In this document: in pieces, positions 63,075-64,000 of the stretch | How the letters are laid out: the number at the start of each line of letters is the position of its first letter | Numbering within the stretch: the first letter of the stretch is position 1 | NCBI GenBank assembly: GCA_910583725.1 | Contig: CAJTXZ010000003.1 | Location: 20,778-84,777, forward strand | DNA length: 64,000 bases | Source: an uncultured Vampirovibrio sp. | Lineage (GTDB): Bacteria > Cyanobacteriota > Vampirovibrionia > Gastranaerophilales > Gastranaerophilaceae | Direction of reading: 5' to 3' | Made by a program: the position numbers and the translations under genes | The notes under the pieces: model-generated | What the model was told of the DNA's origin: nothing | Seen by the model: only the letters and a program-made list of their open reading frames with translations | The model's database searches: none

Positions 63075-63734
63075 ATGACAGAAGACAATACAACAAATGA
63101 TGTGAACGTAAAAAAGCCATCTGGCTGTTTAAAGGGAGTTTTGATATACCTATTTATATGTATTTTAGCAGTCATTGGTATAGTATTAGTACCAGAAGAA
63201 GAAACTGAAACACCTGCATATAAAAATGAAGTAGCAAAAGAAACCCCAAATCCAGCTCCTGAAAATAAACAGGTGGAGAATAATATAAATAATTCTAAAC
63301 CAGGGGCAGTTACAGGAGAATATTCAGGTTTTGGTTCATGGGCTGTTGCTACTGCTAATTTGGGTGGTCAAGCTGCTAATTGTTTAGAAAAAGGGGTGGG
63401 TATATCTTTAGTTGAACAAATAGAAAACTTTTTTGAAAATATCTCAGAGAATAATAGACCTGAGTTTTACCATATCAAAAAGAATAACCCGAGGCTAAAG
63501 TTTTGGGTTAGCAATCCTGTATGGGCTGAAAATATGACTTTTCCTGACGCATGTAAAGCTGATGTAGAATTTGAAAATATTAGTAGTGATACGGTTATGG
63601 GATATTCAAATGGTAAACCTTATACGGTTGACAACTCATATTGCAGAATAACTTATACAGTATCCGAGCAAGGTGGGAAGTTTAGGGCAAATGTAATTAA
63701 CATGTTCTGTACCCCGAATTATGGATATAGGTAA
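63075..63734 (+). CDS. Single-span membrane protein with extracytoplasmic domain
   Basis: This 219-residue protein has a short cytoplasmic start, one helix (about 19-40, 'GVLIYLFICILAVIGIVLV') and a Pro/Glu/Asn-rich stalk. A C-terminal domain of about 120 residues with three Cys has no recognised family. AAGGA lies 10 nt before the ATG at 63075; the ATG at 63057, overlapping the previous stop, is an alternative. Confidence 0.6.
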   Translation: MTEDNTTNDVNVKKPSGCLKGVLIYLFICILAVIGIVLVPEEETETPAYKNEVAKETPNPAPENKQVENNINNSKPGAVTGEYSGFGSWAVATANLGGQAANCLEKGVGISLVEQIENFFENISENNRPEFYHIKKNNPRLKFWVSNPVWAENMTFPDACKADVEFENISSDTVMGYSNGKPYTVDNSYCRITYTVSEQGGKFRANVINMFCTPNYGYR

Positions 63735-63768
63735 ATTATAAAGGAAATTGGAAAGAAGAAGGTGAAGA

Positions 63769-64000
63769 ATGGAAGAACAAAAAAGCAAAGTAATTTCTAA
63801 AGAAGAAATGTATATTGGTACCGCCATTATAATTGGAATACTAATTTCCGTAATTCATAGTTGTTTAGAAGCCTATCACGCACGATACGCTAGCGAAAAA
63901 GTTGCAGTAGTATCTCTTTTTACTTACATAATAATTTCAGCAATATGTGCCTTGTATAGTGGTCTCCGTATAAAAAATCTTAAGTTAAGCATTTTAGTAA
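63769..64000 (+). CDS. Small membrane protein, truncated by window edge
   Basis: The frame is open from the ATG at 63769 (AGAAGGTGA upstream) to the window end, 77 residues. It starts 'MEEQKSKVISKEEMYIGTAI' and has two membrane helices (about 16-35 and 48-65). It continues the row of envelope genes controlled together with the second XRE repressor. Confidence 0.5.
   Translation, partial: MEEQKSKVISKEEMYIGTAIIIGILISVIHSCLEAYHARYASEKVAVVSLFTYIIISAICALYSGLRIKNLKLSILV

Overview
The window looks like a chromosomal segment of an AT-rich, fermentative, anaerobic gut bacterium, most likely a Gastranaerophilales-type (Melainabacteria/Vampirovibrionia) genome. The reasons are low GC, an [FeFe]-hydrogenase maturase (HydG), a flavodiiron protein, and several large lineage-type proteins beginning 'M-x-I-N-S-x-Q-N' or 'INGIQNG' with a single membrane anchor. 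This assignment is inferred from protein style; no rRNA is present.

Core chromosome, about 1-31.4 kb. It opens with the 3'-truncated gene of a surface-type protein ending in a Ser-Asp repeat (minus strand). An FAD oxidoreductase and a LuxR-type response regulator follow. Next is an unannotated, highly structured small RNA of about 155 nt with its own sigma70 promoter and terminator (about 5200-5357). Then come a 1,283-residue membrane-anchored glycogen-synthase-like protein, a flavodiiron protein, tRNA-Thr(CGU), and a compact complete tryptophan operon trpE-G-D-C-F-B-A ending in a strong terminator. After it lie a repeat-bearing surface protein, a small membrane protein under a DtxR/MntR-like palindromic operator, hydG, a three-gene envelope cluster (UbiA-type prenyltransferase, polytopic glycosyltransferase-like protein, AsmA-like protein), a lytic transglycosylase, tRNA-Gln(CUG), an M48-like protein that has lost its HExxH site, sstT and a methyltransferase.

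Accessory block 1, about 31.5-39.9 kb. An Abi_2/AbiF-like HEPN RNase candidate is flanked by two related RNA structures that share a tail motif AGTATAACA. Next come an XRE repressor divergent from small membrane/secreted genes (two of them decayed, one by a 70-bp GC-rich palindromic insertion), a DUF6876-like gene, a small serine recombinase and a large serine recombinase (LSR). Imperfect 40-bp direct repeats bracket the 33.57-38.03 kb segment.

Accessory block 2, about 39.9-61.7 kb. This is a second LSR element. It carries a replication-like module with a pseudoknotted leader, and a defence operon: Bro-N, DUF2971, hsdM, hsdS, HTH protein, 39-aa protein, hsdR, RhuM-Fic fusion, ApeA-like HEPN protein. 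A minus-strand phage-like cluster (including a second resolvase + DUF6876 pair) and the second LSR follow. A second XRE repressor, homologous to the first and again divergent from secreted/membrane genes, lies beyond it and runs to the window end.

The most interesting signals are the AbiF locus with its two related RNA elements, the orphan structured sRNA, the H-type pseudoknot leader at 41441-41512, and two independent 25-bp in-frame palindromes of identical architecture inside the Bro-N and RhuM genes of the defence operon.
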